Origin: CAG-791 sp963605745
GTDB taxonomy: Bacteria; Bacillota; Clostridia; Lachnospirales; Lachnospiraceae
Reading direction: 5' to 3'
DNA: 64,000 nucleotides
Assembly (NCBI GenBank): GCA_963605745.1
Contig: CAVCWT010000001.1
Location: forward strand, 62,001-126,000
Part shown: piece after piece, positions 42,651 to 50,735 of the stretch
How the letters are laid out: each line of letters starts with the position of its first letter
Position numbering within the stretch: position 1 is the stretch's first letter
Notes under the pieces: generated by a model
Databases searched by the model: none
The model's input: the letters and a program-made list of their open reading frames with translations, nothing else
What the model was told of the DNA's origin: nothing
Made by a program: the position numbers and the translations under genes

Positions 42651-44090
42651 CTATCGCAACTCAAATCCATAAAAATTCAAGATGCCGCTGCCAATAAATC
42701 GAAAATACAGCGGCCATGTCCCTTTCGGAACAGAAAGCGGTGTTTCATCAGCAATCTGCTCCCCGTTGATAATCGGAATATCCGCACAAAGTTCCGAGAA
42801 ATCCTCCCCTGCAGAAACCTGCACATGTCCCTGTGCTGTTCCCTCTGCACGAATCGAAATTGCCGAGCATTCAGTGAATGCAAAATAACGAAACCCCGCC
42901 ACCGCACCATCACGCATGTTCGCAACGTACTGCCGGGCCTTTGGGTCGCCGTCCTTGCCGTCTTGGGTGATGTACGGATGCTCTTTCAGACGCTTTTTCG
43001 GATTCCCGGCATCGTATCTTCCGGTTCCGTCCTTTGACCAGAGGCAGCAGGCGATCCGCGCCTCGTAGATGCCCTCGCCGCGCAGCGGACCGCCGTTTAA
43101 TCCGCAGCTCGTCAGCTCTGCCTGCAGAAAATCCCCGTTCTCGCTTCTCCGAAGCGGTTCCGCACAAGTCTGCCGGGAATAGGAATTCTGATTCGTCTGC
43201 CGGTGATAAAAAATATAATACTGATCATCCAGCCGCAGCATTCCTCCATGATTATTCCCAATATAGTTCCTCGCCGGTGTCTGCCTGCCCTTCCCATCCG
43301 AAAAGATATCTGCATTGCTCACCAGCACACCCTTGTATCGGAAGTCTCTGTCCGGAAAATCACTCACCGCATAGCACAGCTCATGGTTGCAGGCCGAGGA
43401 ATAGACGAAATAGAACTTCCCGTCATATTCCCGAATGGAACTGGCCTCAAAAAACTCATGCCCCTCATAGGAGCCGGGTCCCTTTTTCGGAAATAAGAGC
43501 TTCTCCGGCGTCCGAATCGTCACCATGTCCTGCTCCAGCTCCAGAACATAGCCGCCCTCCTGACGTAGCCTTCGTCCGCCGCATGCGATCGCCGGAATCG
43601 GTGTTGCAAATCCGGAGTACAGATACACCCTCCCGTCCGTGGTTACCAAAGCTCCCGGATCAAACGGGAAGGAATCCCCTTTTTTTCGTCCCCAGACAGC
43701 TCCGTCCGGATGATGCACATGCCCGTAGAATTCATACGGCCCTGCTGGTGAATCACTGACTGCCACACCCATAATCCCCATGAAATCAAAGGCATAATAA
43801 AGATAAAATCTTCCGTCTGTCCCCACTGCAACATCAGGTGCGAACAATAGCCGTAGTCCCAGCCGATTCTTTGGATCCTGATTTTTGCGGTAAATGACGC
43901 CCTCATATCGCCAGTTCGAAAGGTCATTCACCGGTGCGGAATAACAGACGTAGTCTTTCACACAGAACATCGGTGCATTGAAACAGTCATGGGAGCCATA
44001 AACATACACACGATCTCCGAACACGTACGGTTCTCCGTCCGGAACGTACTCATTCTGCGGAAGATATGGATTGAATACCTGTCTTTTCAC
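42651..44090 (-). CDS. GH43-like glycosidase with C-terminal CBM6-like domain
   Basis: A 479-residue protein without signal peptide, so cytosolic. The five-bladed propeller signatures: YVPDGEPYVFGDRVYVYGSHD (catalytic base Asp region near residue 17), LRLLFAPDVAVGTDGRFYLYYAF, SFPFDPGALVTTDGRVYLYSGF (middle Asp), and HEFFEASSIREYDGKFYFVYSS (general acid Glu). The last 90 residues (VRDGAVAGFRYFAF-like start, CSAISIRAEGTAQGHVQVS, YFRFIGSGILNFYGFEL) form a small beta-sandwich of CBM6 type. Likely an alpha-L-arabinofuranosidase or beta-xylosidase; the exact specificity is not readable. Cotranscribed with the permuted GH3. The 187-bp gap upstream holds no recognised gene. Confidence 0.85.
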   Translation of the reverse strand: MKRQVFNPYLPQNEYVPDGEPYVFGDRVYVYGSHDCFNAPMFCVKDYVCYSAPVNDLSNWRYEGVIYRKNQDPKNRLGLRLLFAPDVAVGTDGRFYLYYAFDFMGIMGVAVSDSPAGPYEFYGHVHHPDGAVWGRKKGDSFPFDPGALVTTDGRVYLYSGFATPIPAIACGGRRLRQEGGYVLELEQDMVTIRTPEKLLFPKKGPGSYEGHEFFEASSIREYDGKFYFVYSSACNHELCYAVSDFPDRDFRYKGVLVSNADIFSDGKGRQTPARNYIGNNHGGMLRLDDQYYIFYHRQTNQNSYSRQTCAEPLRRSENGDFLQAELTSCGLNGGPLRGEGIYEARIACCLWSKDGTGRYDAGNPKKRLKEHPYITQDGKDGDPKARQYVANMRDGAVAGFRYFAFTECSAISIRAEGTAQGHVQVSAGEDFSELCADIPIINGEQIADETPLSVPKGTWPLYFRFIGSGILNFYGFELR

Positions 44091-44277
44091 GTTCCTCCTT
44101 TCTCTTACTGCAGCTACCTCACAATTTTCGGTGCCGTTCCTGACGTGGCTGTATCAGCAGAACCCTCTGATTCTAACAGTCCATATGTCCCGAACATCCG
44201 TATCATGAACGCTGTTTATTGAGGATAACTTACCACCAATCGTTTCTCACACCGCATCCATTTCCTAACCCGCCGTT

Positions 44278-44472
44278 TCATTTCCGAAACGGTTGTCCCA
44301 AAAAGAGCAGCAGAATGTCATAGGCTGCGCTGTATCTCTCCACAATCTCATCACCGTCCGTGAACACCGACACGTGCACCTGCTGCCCGGTCTCCTCCTG
44401 ATACCTTTCCAGATAGCTGCACAGTGTATTCCGGTAGCTCTTCTCATCCTCTACAATTGCAATCTCTAACAT
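44278..44472 (-). pseudogene. truncated LytTR-type response regulator receiver fragment
   Basis: A 64-residue open frame begins MLEIAIVEDEKSYRNTLCSYLERYQ, followed by SVFTDGDEIVERYSAAYDILLL. This is the start of a LytR/AlgR-type receiver domain. At the point where the family has the phospho-acceptor Asp (DIEMP), the frame continues FLGQPFRK and stops. The rest of the receiver and the DNA-binding LytTR domain are absent, and no further homology was seen in the 187 bases downstream. I read it as a decayed regulator remnant beside the glycosidase genes. An upstream in-frame ATG adds 11 residues with no homology. Confidence 0.65.
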
Positions 44473-44620
44473 GACAAACTTCTCCGGCATTTCCTTCATT
44501 TCCATACTGTATTTAACACTGAAAACCTTTACTTTTCAAATCCCCTGTGCTATCTTTTGATTGTTGCGGCACAGCTGCAGCAGTTACATTATTTTTTCAT
44601 TCACTTGGAGGTAGTTTAGA

Positions 44621-44824
44621 ATGAACAAGGGTACTGTTAAGTGGTTCAACAACCAGAAGGGCTACGGCTTCATTTCCGATTCTGAGGGAAACGATGTATT
44701 CGTACATTACTCCGGACTGAACATGGAAGGCTTCAAGTCTCTCGATGAGGGCGAGGAAGTTGAGTATGACGTAATCCAGGGCCAGAAGGGACCGCAGGCC
44801 GTTAACGTAACAAAGCTCAACTAA
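44621..44824 (+). CDS. cspA: cold-shock protein, CspA family
   Basis: A 67-residue OB-fold RNA chaperone. MNKGTVKWFNNQKGYGFISDSEGNDVFVHYSGL contains the RNP1 (KGYGFI) and RNP2 (VFVHY) motifs; GQKGPQAVNVTKL ends the fold. It destabilises RNA secondary structure in the cytosol. TTGGAGGTAG precedes the ATG. About 100 nt of upstream sequence could form a leader, as in other cold-shock genes, but I did not find a convincing fold. The nearest terminator is about 180 nt downstream at 45008. Confidence 0.95.
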   Translation: MNKGTVKWFNNQKGYGFISDSEGNDVFVHYSGLNMEGFKSLDEGEEVEYDVIQGQKGPQAVNVTKLN

Positions 44825-45007
44825 TCTGAGACTGCGTTTGCGTATCGGTCACTAATAGATCAAGAACAGAGTGCCTTTTCTTTTATATACTTGTATCAGG
44901 CAAGATCGATGTTCTGCGAGAAATCTCGGCAGGAATTTCGGTTGTGCTAAACAATTACGTATATTTAAGTGATTGTACGAATGTAAATGAGCTAATTAGT
45001 AGAGAAA

Positions 45008-45038
45008 GGGGACATCCGTAAGGATGTCCCCTTCTTTT
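45008..45038 (+). terminator. rho-independent terminator downstream of cspA
   Basis: GGGGACATCC (45008-45017) and GGATGTCCCC (45022-45031) with a GTAA loop, followed by TTCTTTT on the plus strand. The 183-bp stretch between cspA and this hairpin contains the short motif at 44944-44959 and no open frame I trust; it may be a 3' UTR or a separate small RNA. Confidence 0.8.
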
Positions 45039-45054
45039 GTATGTGGTATATGTT

Positions 45055-45453
45055 CAGCACAGAACAATTTTCAGAGAGAACAGACCGTTTACGGGCTTGT
45101 TCTCGAATGAAATTGTTCTGTGGACAAGGCCCGAAGGGCCTCTGGTCTACCTCATCGATAATGCGCAGCATTTGAGATGAGGTGCTGAACATGATACATA
45201 TCTATTCCTCAGCACAGAACAATTTTCAGAGAGAACAGACCGTTTACGGGCTTGTTCTCGAATGAAATTGTTCTGTGGACAAGGCCCGAAGGGCCTCTGG
45301 TCTACCTCATCGATAATGCGCAGCATTTGAGATGAGGTGCTGAACATGATACATATCTATTCCTCAGCACAGAACAATTTTCAGAGAGAACAGACCGTTT
45401 ACGGGCTTGTTCTCGAATGAAATTGTTCTGTGGACAAGGCCCGAAGGGCCTCT
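45055..45453. repeat. 155-bp tandem repeat, family A (two full copies plus 89-bp partial)
   Basis: Units are 45055-45209, 45210-45364 and 45365-45453 (partial), essentially identical. Each full unit folds into three hairpins. The first has long outer arms CACAGAACAATTT and AAATTGTTCTGTG with an inner GAGAACA/TTGTTCTC stem and a CCGTTTACGG tip. The second is GGCCCGAAGGGCC. The third is CCTCATC with GATGAGG around an AATGCGCAGCATT palindrome. The unit starts and ends with TTCAGCAC/GTGCTGAAC, a short terminal inverted repeat. Short open frames in the repeat are by-products of the arrays. The partial third copy overlaps the 3' end of hisA. Confidence 0.93.
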
Positions 45454-46211
45454 AGCTGCAAGTCTCCTCCGAAAAGGTCCAGGGCGCTTCCTACGGTCAC
45501 GTCCATCTCACCTCCCGAAAGCTCCCGGATCAGTTCCAGATCCTCATAGGCATGAACGCCTCCCGCATAGGTGATTGGGAAATGACTTCCCTTTTGCCAA
45601 TCTCCCAGAATGCGAACCAGCTCCTGTTCCACGCCGGAGCGTTTCCCTTCTACATCCGCTGCATGAATCAGGAATTCATCGCAATATTCCGAAAGGAAAT
45701 CCAGTGTCTCCTCCGTGATCTGCAGCTGTGTCCTCTTCTGCCAGCGGTCCGTTACCACAACGTAGCTGCCGTCGTCTTGTTTCCGACAGGAAAGATCCAG
45801 TACCAGGTGCTCTTTTCCGACCGTCCGCATCAGCTCCTGCAGGCGGTCCATGTCAAGTCTTCCCTCACGGAACACATAGCTCGTCACGATGACATGTGAG
45901 GCCCCCGCTTCCAGATAGTCTCCTGCGGTTCCCGGCGTGATTCCGCCTCCCACCTGCATGCCTCCGGGATAGGCCCTCAGCGCCAGCAGTGCCTGCTGCC
46001 GGTCCGCCTCATAGGCTTCCACCTCCGCCGCCGAATTCAGGAGAATGATATGTCCTCCGGGCAGTTCCTTCTCCCGGTAAATTCCTGCGTAATAATCTGC
46101 ATTCTCCGATGCCACAAAATTCGTGGACGGATCCCCTGTTTCCTTCAGGGATCCGCCCACGATCTGTTTCACCTGTCCGTTATGAAGATCGATACAAGGC
46201 CGTATTCTCAT
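45399..46211 (-). CDS. hisA: eukaryotic-type HisA (ProFAR isomerase) with repeat-derived C-terminus
   Basis: A 270-residue TIM-barrel isomerase of histidine synthesis. It belongs to the eukaryotic-type branch: MRIRPCIDLHNGQVKQIVGGSL, TNFVASENADYYAGIYREKEL with the long insert, MQVGGGITPGTAGDYLEAGASHVIVTSYVF, FLIHAADVEGKRSGVEQEL, ITYAGGVHAYEDL and VDVTVGSALDLFGG near the end. The catalytic Asp residues are in place. The last 17 residues, EALRALSTEQFHSRTSP, are encoded by the family A repeat, so the native end was replaced or extended by repeat insertion. The ATG overlaps the dapB TGA by 4 nt, so translation is coupled. Confidence 0.9.
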   Translation of the reverse strand: MRIRPCIDLHNGQVKQIVGGSLKETGDPSTNFVASENADYYAGIYREKELPGGHIILLNSAAEVEAYEADRQQALLALRAYPGGMQVGGGITPGTAGDYLEAGASHVIVTSYVFREGRLDMDRLQELMRTVGKEHLVLDLSCRKQDDGSYVVVTDRWQKRTQLQITEETLDFLSEYCDEFLIHAADVEGKRSGVEQELVRILGDWQKGSHFPITYAGGVHAYEDLELIRELSGGEMDVTVGSALDLFGGDLQLEALRALSTEQFHSRTSP

Positions 46212-46963
46212 GCCAGTACATCCTGCATATCATAGAAGCCTGCCGGCTTGCCGTTTAGATATTTGGCAGCAGCAATGGCACCTTTTGCAAAAATCGCTCT
46301 GCTGTAAGCCGTATGTGAGAAGGTCACCACCTCGTCCTGACCGGCGAAAATAACGTCATGGTCGCCCACAATCGAGCCGCCGCGAACAGCGCTGATGCCG
46401 ATCTCTTCCTTCGGTCTTTTCTCTCTTCTGGTACTGCGGTCGTAGACGTAGTCGTATTTTGCCGGCAGTCCTTCATTGACCGAATCAGCCAATGCCAGGG
46501 CAGTTCCGCTGGGAGCGTCCAGCTTTTGATTATGGTGCTTCTCCACGATCTCGATGTCGAATCCAGCCTCGGCGAGCTTAGGTGCCGCCTCCTTTAAGAT
46601 GTTCAGCAAAAGGTTGATGCCGATGGACATGTTCGCAGATTTGAGAACCGGGATTTGCTCGGCTGCTGCCTGCAGCTGTGCCATCTGGTCCTCGGAAAGA
46701 CCGGTTGTGCAGACGGCTACCGGTGTCTTATGTGCCACACACCACTCCAGCAGATGATCCACTGCCTTTGCATTGGAGAAATCAATGACAGCGTCAATTT
46801 CCTCTGTCACCTCCTCCAGGGTGTGATACACCGGATAGTCCGTATACTGCTCACCCATCGCGTCCACACCGGCCACGATCTGTGCGTTTTCATCCTTTGC
46901 CACGAGCTCTGTAATCATGCGTCCCATTCGGCCGCAGCAGCCATGCATCAGAATTCTGGTCAT
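46208..46963 (-). CDS. dapB: 4-hydroxy-tetrahydrodipicolinate reductase
   Basis: A 251-residue enzyme of lysine synthesis, reducing hydroxy-tetrahydrodipicolinate with NAD(P)H. MTRILMHGCCGRMGRMITELV is the nucleotide-binding turn, AVIDFSNAKAVDHLLEW and VAVCTTGLSEDQM follow, and IVEKHHNQKLDAPSGTALALADSV is the diagnostic catalytic motif with the His-His-Lys residues. AVRGGSIVGDHDVIFAGQDEVVTFSHTAYSR lies near the C-terminus. GGAGATAG precedes the ATG at 46963. It sits between dapA and hisA. Confidence 0.97.
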   Translation of the reverse strand: MTRILMHGCCGRMGRMITELVAKDENAQIVAGVDAMGEQYTDYPVYHTLEEVTEEIDAVIDFSNAKAVDHLLEWCVAHKTPVAVCTTGLSEDQMAQLQAAAEQIPVLKSANMSIGINLLLNILKEAAPKLAEAGFDIEIVEKHHNQKLDAPSGTALALADSVNEGLPAKYDYVYDRSTRREKRPKEEIGISAVRGGSIVGDHDVIFAGQDEVVTFSHTAYSRAIFAKGAIAAAKYLNGKPAGFYDMQDVLA

Positions 46964-47066
46964 TTCTATCTCCTGTCTGTTTGAATCCGTCCGCCCATCT
47001 CTCGATTTTCCTCTGAAAATCTCAATGCGGTCTGGTCAAAAGGAACTTTCGACCAATGTTTTCTTT

Positions 47067-47966
47067 TTATTTCATCGGAATTCCGAGCTTTTTCATTGCC
47101 TCTGCCAACTTATCAGCCTTAGCAGGAGTCATCTCGGTCAAAGGCATGCGAAGCGGACCTGCTGCAAAGCCCATCAGGTTCACAGCCTTTTTCACCGGAA
47201 TCGGATTCACCTCAGAGAACAGGCACTCAAAGAGCTCCTCGCTGTCCATCTGCAGGCGTCTTGCCTTCACCAGATCTCCGGTCTCCACAGCTACGCACAG
47301 ATCATGCATCAGCTGCGGTGCCACGTTTGCCACAACCGAAATAACGCCCAGGCCACCCATTGCCATAATCGGAAGGGTCTGGTCATCATTACCGGAATAC
47401 AGATCAATGTTGCCATCTGTTAATGTCATGAGCTTGACCACCTGGCTGAGGTCTCCGGAGGCCTCCTTGATGCCGACAATCGCCGGAACATCCTTCACCA
47501 GTCTTGCTGCTGTCTCCGGCTGCAGATTTACGCCGGTGCGGGAAGGAACGTTGTACATGATCATCGGCATATCCTTTGCAGCCTTTGCGATCATGGAGAA
47601 GTGCTGATAAATGCCCTCCTGTGTTCCCTTGTTGTAATAGGGCGTCAGAACCAGTGCGCCGTCTGCGCCGTATTCGCGAACCTTCTCGGTCAGCTCAACT
47701 GCTGTTCTGGTACAATTCGAACCGCTTCCTGCAATCACCGGAATCCGATGTGCCACATGCTCGATGGCGAACTTGCACGCCTCGAGATGCTCCGCCTCGG
47801 TCATCGTTGCCGACTCGCCGGTAGAACCACAAACGACGATGGCATCGGTTCCGTTCTCGATCTGATAATCCAGAACCTCTGCAAACGCATCATAGTTGAT
47901 GGTCATCTCCTCGTCGTTATGAAACGGCGTAACAATTGCTACTGCTGATCCTTTAAAAATAGCCAT
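47067..47966 (-). CDS. dapA: 4-hydroxy-tetrahydrodipicolinate synthase
   Basis: A 299-residue aldolase-type enzyme condensing pyruvate with aspartate-semialdehyde. GSAVAIVTPFHNDEEMTINYDAF, VVCGSTGESATMTEAEH, GALVLTPYYNKGTQEGIYQHF, IMYNVPSRTGVNL with the Tyr of the catalytic triad, and IVGIKEASGDLSQV with the Schiff-base Lys near residue 165. LYSGNDDQTLPIMAMGGLGVISVVANVAP is also typical. It precedes dapB by 103 nt in the same direction. The gap includes a small loop reading GGTCAAAAGGAACTTTCGACC near 47028-47055 that resembles the hairpin at 59.93 kb. Confidence 0.97.
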   Translation of the reverse strand: MAIFKGSAVAIVTPFHNDEEMTINYDAFAEVLDYQIENGTDAIVVCGSTGESATMTEAEHLEACKFAIEHVAHRIPVIAGSGSNCTRTAVELTEKVREYGADGALVLTPYYNKGTQEGIYQHFSMIAKAAKDMPMIMYNVPSRTGVNLQPETAARLVKDVPAIVGIKEASGDLSQVVKLMTLTDGNIDLYSGNDDQTLPIMAMGGLGVISVVANVAPQLMHDLCVAVETGDLVKARRLQMDSEELFECLFSEVNPIPVKKAVNLMGFAAGPLRMPLTEMTPAKADKLAEAMKKLGIPMK

Positions 47967-48067
47967 GATCTTCTCCCTTTTTCATTATGTCAGCCTTAGG
48001 AAAACACAAAAACCCGCGTTTCCGCGCCGGATCCCTGCTGCATAGCAGAGGATTCCTTTACAAATCC

Positions 48068-49213
48068 TTAGCTCCTGGATGCCTCTAAGAGCTTCGCCTT
48101 GAGCTCGCCCTCAATCTGTGCCAGATCGTTTTCTGCCGCCTTACGTTTCTCCTTGCCCTCTGTCTGGATCTTCAGAATCTCATCCATAGCAGAGATCAGC
48201 GTTGCATTCGTATTCTTCAAGGTCTCGATATCCACGATTCCGCGCTCTGCCTCCTTGGCAGTCTCCACGGTTGCCGTCTTAAGTGCTGCAGCATTTTTCT
48301 GCAGCAGCTGATTGGTCATATCGTTTACCTCGCGTTCTGCCTTGGCGGCCTGCGTCGAATGCTCGAGGCCGATGGCAATGACCATCTGATTCTTCCAGAG
48401 CGGAATGGTGTTGACGATGGTAGACTGAATCTTCTCTGCCATCACCGTATCCGAGTTCTGCACCATGCGAATCTCCGGAGCTGTCTGAAGAGCTACGGTT
48501 CTCGTCAGTTCAAGGTCGTAAATCTTCTTTTCGAAGCGGTCACACTGCTCTGCAAGGTCCTTGGCCTTTTGAGCATCCTCTGCAAGGCCGGTCTCAGCCG
48601 CCTTTTTCTGGAGTTCTACGAGTTCTCCGTTTCGAACCTCTTCGAGCTTCTGCTTGCCGGCAGCAATGTACATCGTCAGCTCATGAAAATAACTCATGTT
48701 CAGCTCGTACATCTTGTCCATCAGGTCGGCATCCTTTAGGAGCTGTACCTGGTGCTTTTCCAACTCACTGCTGACCGCGGCCACGTTGGTTTCCACCTTC
48801 GCATAACGGTTTTTGAGTGCCTCGACCTTGTTGGACTTTTTCTTAAAGAAAGCAGCCAGTCCCTTCTCTTCCTCCTCCACATCAAAATCCTTCAGCTCCG
48901 TCACGAGCCCGGAGAGCATGTCACCAACCTCTCCCATATCCTTGGTCCGTACGTTGTCGATGGCCTTCTGGGAAAAATCGGCCAGCTTCTTTTGTGTGCC
49001 GACACCATAGTTCAGAATGCCGCTGGTATTGGAAAGGTCGATCTGTTTGACAAACTCGTCAACCTGCGCCTGCTCCTCGGGGGTCAGAACATCCACCGGA
49101 TCCGGCGCCGCCGCAGGCTCCTCTGCCTTCGGCTCCTCCTGCACGGCCGCTGCCCCGAATTCCAGCGTAGGTGCCGCCGGTGCTGTATCAAAGCTATTGA
49201 ACTCGTCGCTCAT
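48068..49213 (-). CDS. telA: toxic anion (tellurite) resistance protein TelA family
   Basis: A 381-residue, mostly alpha-helical cytosolic protein. An acidic Ala/Glu/Pro-rich N-terminal region (AAAVQEEPKAEEPAAAPDPV) precedes the TelA domain (EEQAQVDEFVKQIDLSNTSGILNYGVGTQKKLADFSQKAIDNVRTKDMGEVGDML), with long helices (LGLVTELKDFDVEEE-like region, KVEALKNRYAKVETNVAAVSSELEKHQ) and TVMAEKIQSTIVNTIPLWKNQMVIAIG. TelA proteins are associated with tellurite or general envelope stress in several operons; a direct role in resistance is not shown here. The start at 49213 (GGAGAAAAGGAA upstream) is preferred over in-frame ATGs 6 and 17 codons earlier. No ter genes flank it. Confidence 0.88.
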   Translation of the reverse strand: MSDEFNSFDTAPAAPTLEFGAAAVQEEPKAEEPAAAPDPVDVLTPEEQAQVDEFVKQIDLSNTSGILNYGVGTQKKLADFSQKAIDNVRTKDMGEVGDMLSGLVTELKDFDVEEEEKGLAAFFKKKSNKVEALKNRYAKVETNVAAVSSELEKHQVQLLKDADLMDKMYELNMSYFHELTMYIAAGKQKLEEVRNGELVELQKKAAETGLAEDAQKAKDLAEQCDRFEKKIYDLELTRTVALQTAPEIRMVQNSDTVMAEKIQSTIVNTIPLWKNQMVIAIGLEHSTQAAKAEREVNDMTNQLLQKNAAALKTATVETAKEAERGIVDIETLKNTNATLISAMDEILKIQTEGKEKRKAAENDLAQIEGELKAKLLEASRS

Positions 49214-49284
49214 TTCCTTTTCTCCTGCCATATGATGCTGGAGTAAGCCCTCTTGCAAGAGCAAACTCTCACCGCAAGTTTATA

Positions 49285-49305
49285 CCTTTTGACTCTGGTA
49301 TCAAG
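49285..49305. repeat. short dispersed sequence shared with 59.94 kb
   Basis: CCTTTTGACTCTGGTATCAA plus G at this position differs by one base from 59935-59955. It lies in the divergent gap between telA and glycerate kinase, near the promoter at 49390. Confidence 0.55.
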
Positions 49306-49389
49306 TCATAATTAAAGACATTATACCCTATCTCTGTTTGTTTGGCATCCTTTCGATCCATTGTTTCATGCGGTTTGGCACGTGCTTTT

Positions 49390-49418
49390 TTGTAAAATCA
49401 GGCTGAGATTTCTATAAT
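49390..49418 (+). promoter_or_regulatory. sigma-70-type promoter of glycerate kinase
   Basis: TTGTAA (49390-49395) and TATAAT (49413-49418) are separated by 17 bp, a near-ideal spacing and a perfect -10. It lies about 70 nt before the glycerate kinase start. Confidence 0.7.
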
Positions 49419-49490
49419 GACACTATGATGTTTACGCGTGAACACTTACAGTTACTGCAATTTCAGTCATTGCGAGAGGAATAGAATGAT

Positions 49491-50654
49491 ATGAATGATG
49501 AGAAGATCATGAATGTCGTAATTGCAATCGATTCCTTCAAGGGCAGCATGTCCTCCATGCAGGCAGGACAAAGTGCCGCTGCCGGAATCAAACGAGTCTG
49601 CAAGGACGCCGAGGTTTCCGTTCGTCCGCTGGCAGACGGCGGTGAGGGAACCGTGGATGCACTGGTTGCCGGCTGCGGCGGCCGAATGACAAAGGTTCCG
49701 GTTACAGGACCTGCCGGAAAGCCCGTTGTCTGCTCCTACGGAATTCTGGATGAGACCGCAACTGCTATCATCGAAATGTCCGGAGCTGCCGGCATTACGC
49801 TGGTCTCCGGTGAAGAGAAAAATCCCATGACAACCACCACCTACGGCGTTGGTGAGGTAATCAAGGATGCCATCAAAAACGGCTGCCGCCACTTTATTGT
49901 CGGCATCGGCGGCAGCGCCACCAATGACGGAGGCGTAGGTATGCTCCAGGCCCTTGGCTACGGTTTTCTTGACCGAAACGGTCTGCCGATCCGCTATGGT
50001 GCCGAAGGACTCAAGGACCTGGAAACCATTACCACAAAGAACGTTCTGCCGGAGCTTTCTGACTGCACCTTCCGCATTGCCTGCGACGTAACCAATCCTT
50101 TGTGCGGCGAGAACGGCTGCTCTGCGATCTACGGACCGCAAAAGGGTGCGACTCCCACCATGATCATGCAGATGGACAAATGGCTTGCCTATTATGCTGC
50201 CCTTGCCAAAGAGAAATTCCCCGCCGCTGATGCCAAATATCCCGGAACCGGTGCGGCCGGCGGCATGGGCTTTGCCTTTCTCACCTTCTGCAATGCAACC
50301 CTTGAGCCCGGGATTGATATCGTCCTCGAGGAAACAAACCTTCGCCGCTACGTCGAGAATGCAGACCTTGTCATTACCGGTGAAGGTCGTCTCGACGGTC
50401 AAACCGTCATGGGGAAGGCTCCCATCGGTGTTGCACGCATTGCAAAGGAATACGGCAAACCGGTACTGGCCTTCTCCGGCTGCGTCACCAAGGATGCCGT
50501 TGTCTGCAACGAAGCCGGCATCGATGCCTTCTTCCCGGTTCTTCGCACCGTCGTATCCCTCGAGGAAGCGATGGATACCGAAAATGCCATGAACAACATG
50601 ACCGATACCGTGGAACAGGTTATGCGCGCAATCCGTACCTTCCGCTGCATTTGA
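49491..50654 (+). CDS. glycerate kinase, GlxK/GarK type
   Basis: A 387-residue kinase phosphorylating glycerate, probably to 2-phosphoglycerate as in this bacterial family. Signature stretches: MNVVIAIDSFKGSMSSMQAGQSAAAGI, VRPLADGGEGTVDALVAGCGG, ATAIIEMSGAAGITLV, FIVGIGGSATNDGGVGMLQALGYGFLD, IACDVTNPLCGENGCSAIYGPQKG, PGTGAAGGMGFAFLTF and VITGEGRLDGQTVMGKAPIGVARIAK. I keep the ATG at 49491, with GAGAGGAATAG upstream, over the conserved ATG six codons later. It stands alone on the plus strand between telA and the ECF S gene. Confidence 0.95.
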   Translation: MNDEKIMNVVIAIDSFKGSMSSMQAGQSAAAGIKRVCKDAEVSVRPLADGGEGTVDALVAGCGGRMTKVPVTGPAGKPVVCSYGILDETATAIIEMSGAAGITLVSGEEKNPMTTTTYGVGEVIKDAIKNGCRHFIVGIGGSATNDGGVGMLQALGYGFLDRNGLPIRYGAEGLKDLETITTKNVLPELSDCTFRIACDVTNPLCGENGCSAIYGPQKGATPTMIMQMDKWLAYYAALAKEKFPAADAKYPGTGAAGGMGFAFLTFCNATLEPGIDIVLEETNLRRYVENADLVITGEGRLDGQTVMGKAPIGVARIAKEYGKPVLAFSGCVTKDAVVCNEAGIDAFFPVLRTVVSLEEAMDTENAMNNMTDTVEQVMRAIRTFRCI

Positions 50655-50735
50655 TTCGTTTTTCCTTAACAATCAGAGATTCGAAAAGGAAATCTCCTAT
50701 GGGTGCCTGCTTTCCGATTCGTGTTCTTCTGCGCG

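Noticed and set aside
44992..45347. Two 66-residue open frames inside the family A repeat
   Set aside because: They share residues only because the repeat is duplicated. No ribosome binding site precedes them and the sequence is explained by hairpin arms.
45055..45453. CRISPR array
   Set aside because: The repeats are 155 bp and contiguous, without short repeats separated by unique spacers, and no cas genes are nearby.
49467..50672. 401-residue open frame on the minus strand
   Set aside because: It lies fully antisense to glycerate kinase, which has clear family motifs. The antisense product is rich in Gly, His and Cys as expected for a shadow frame.
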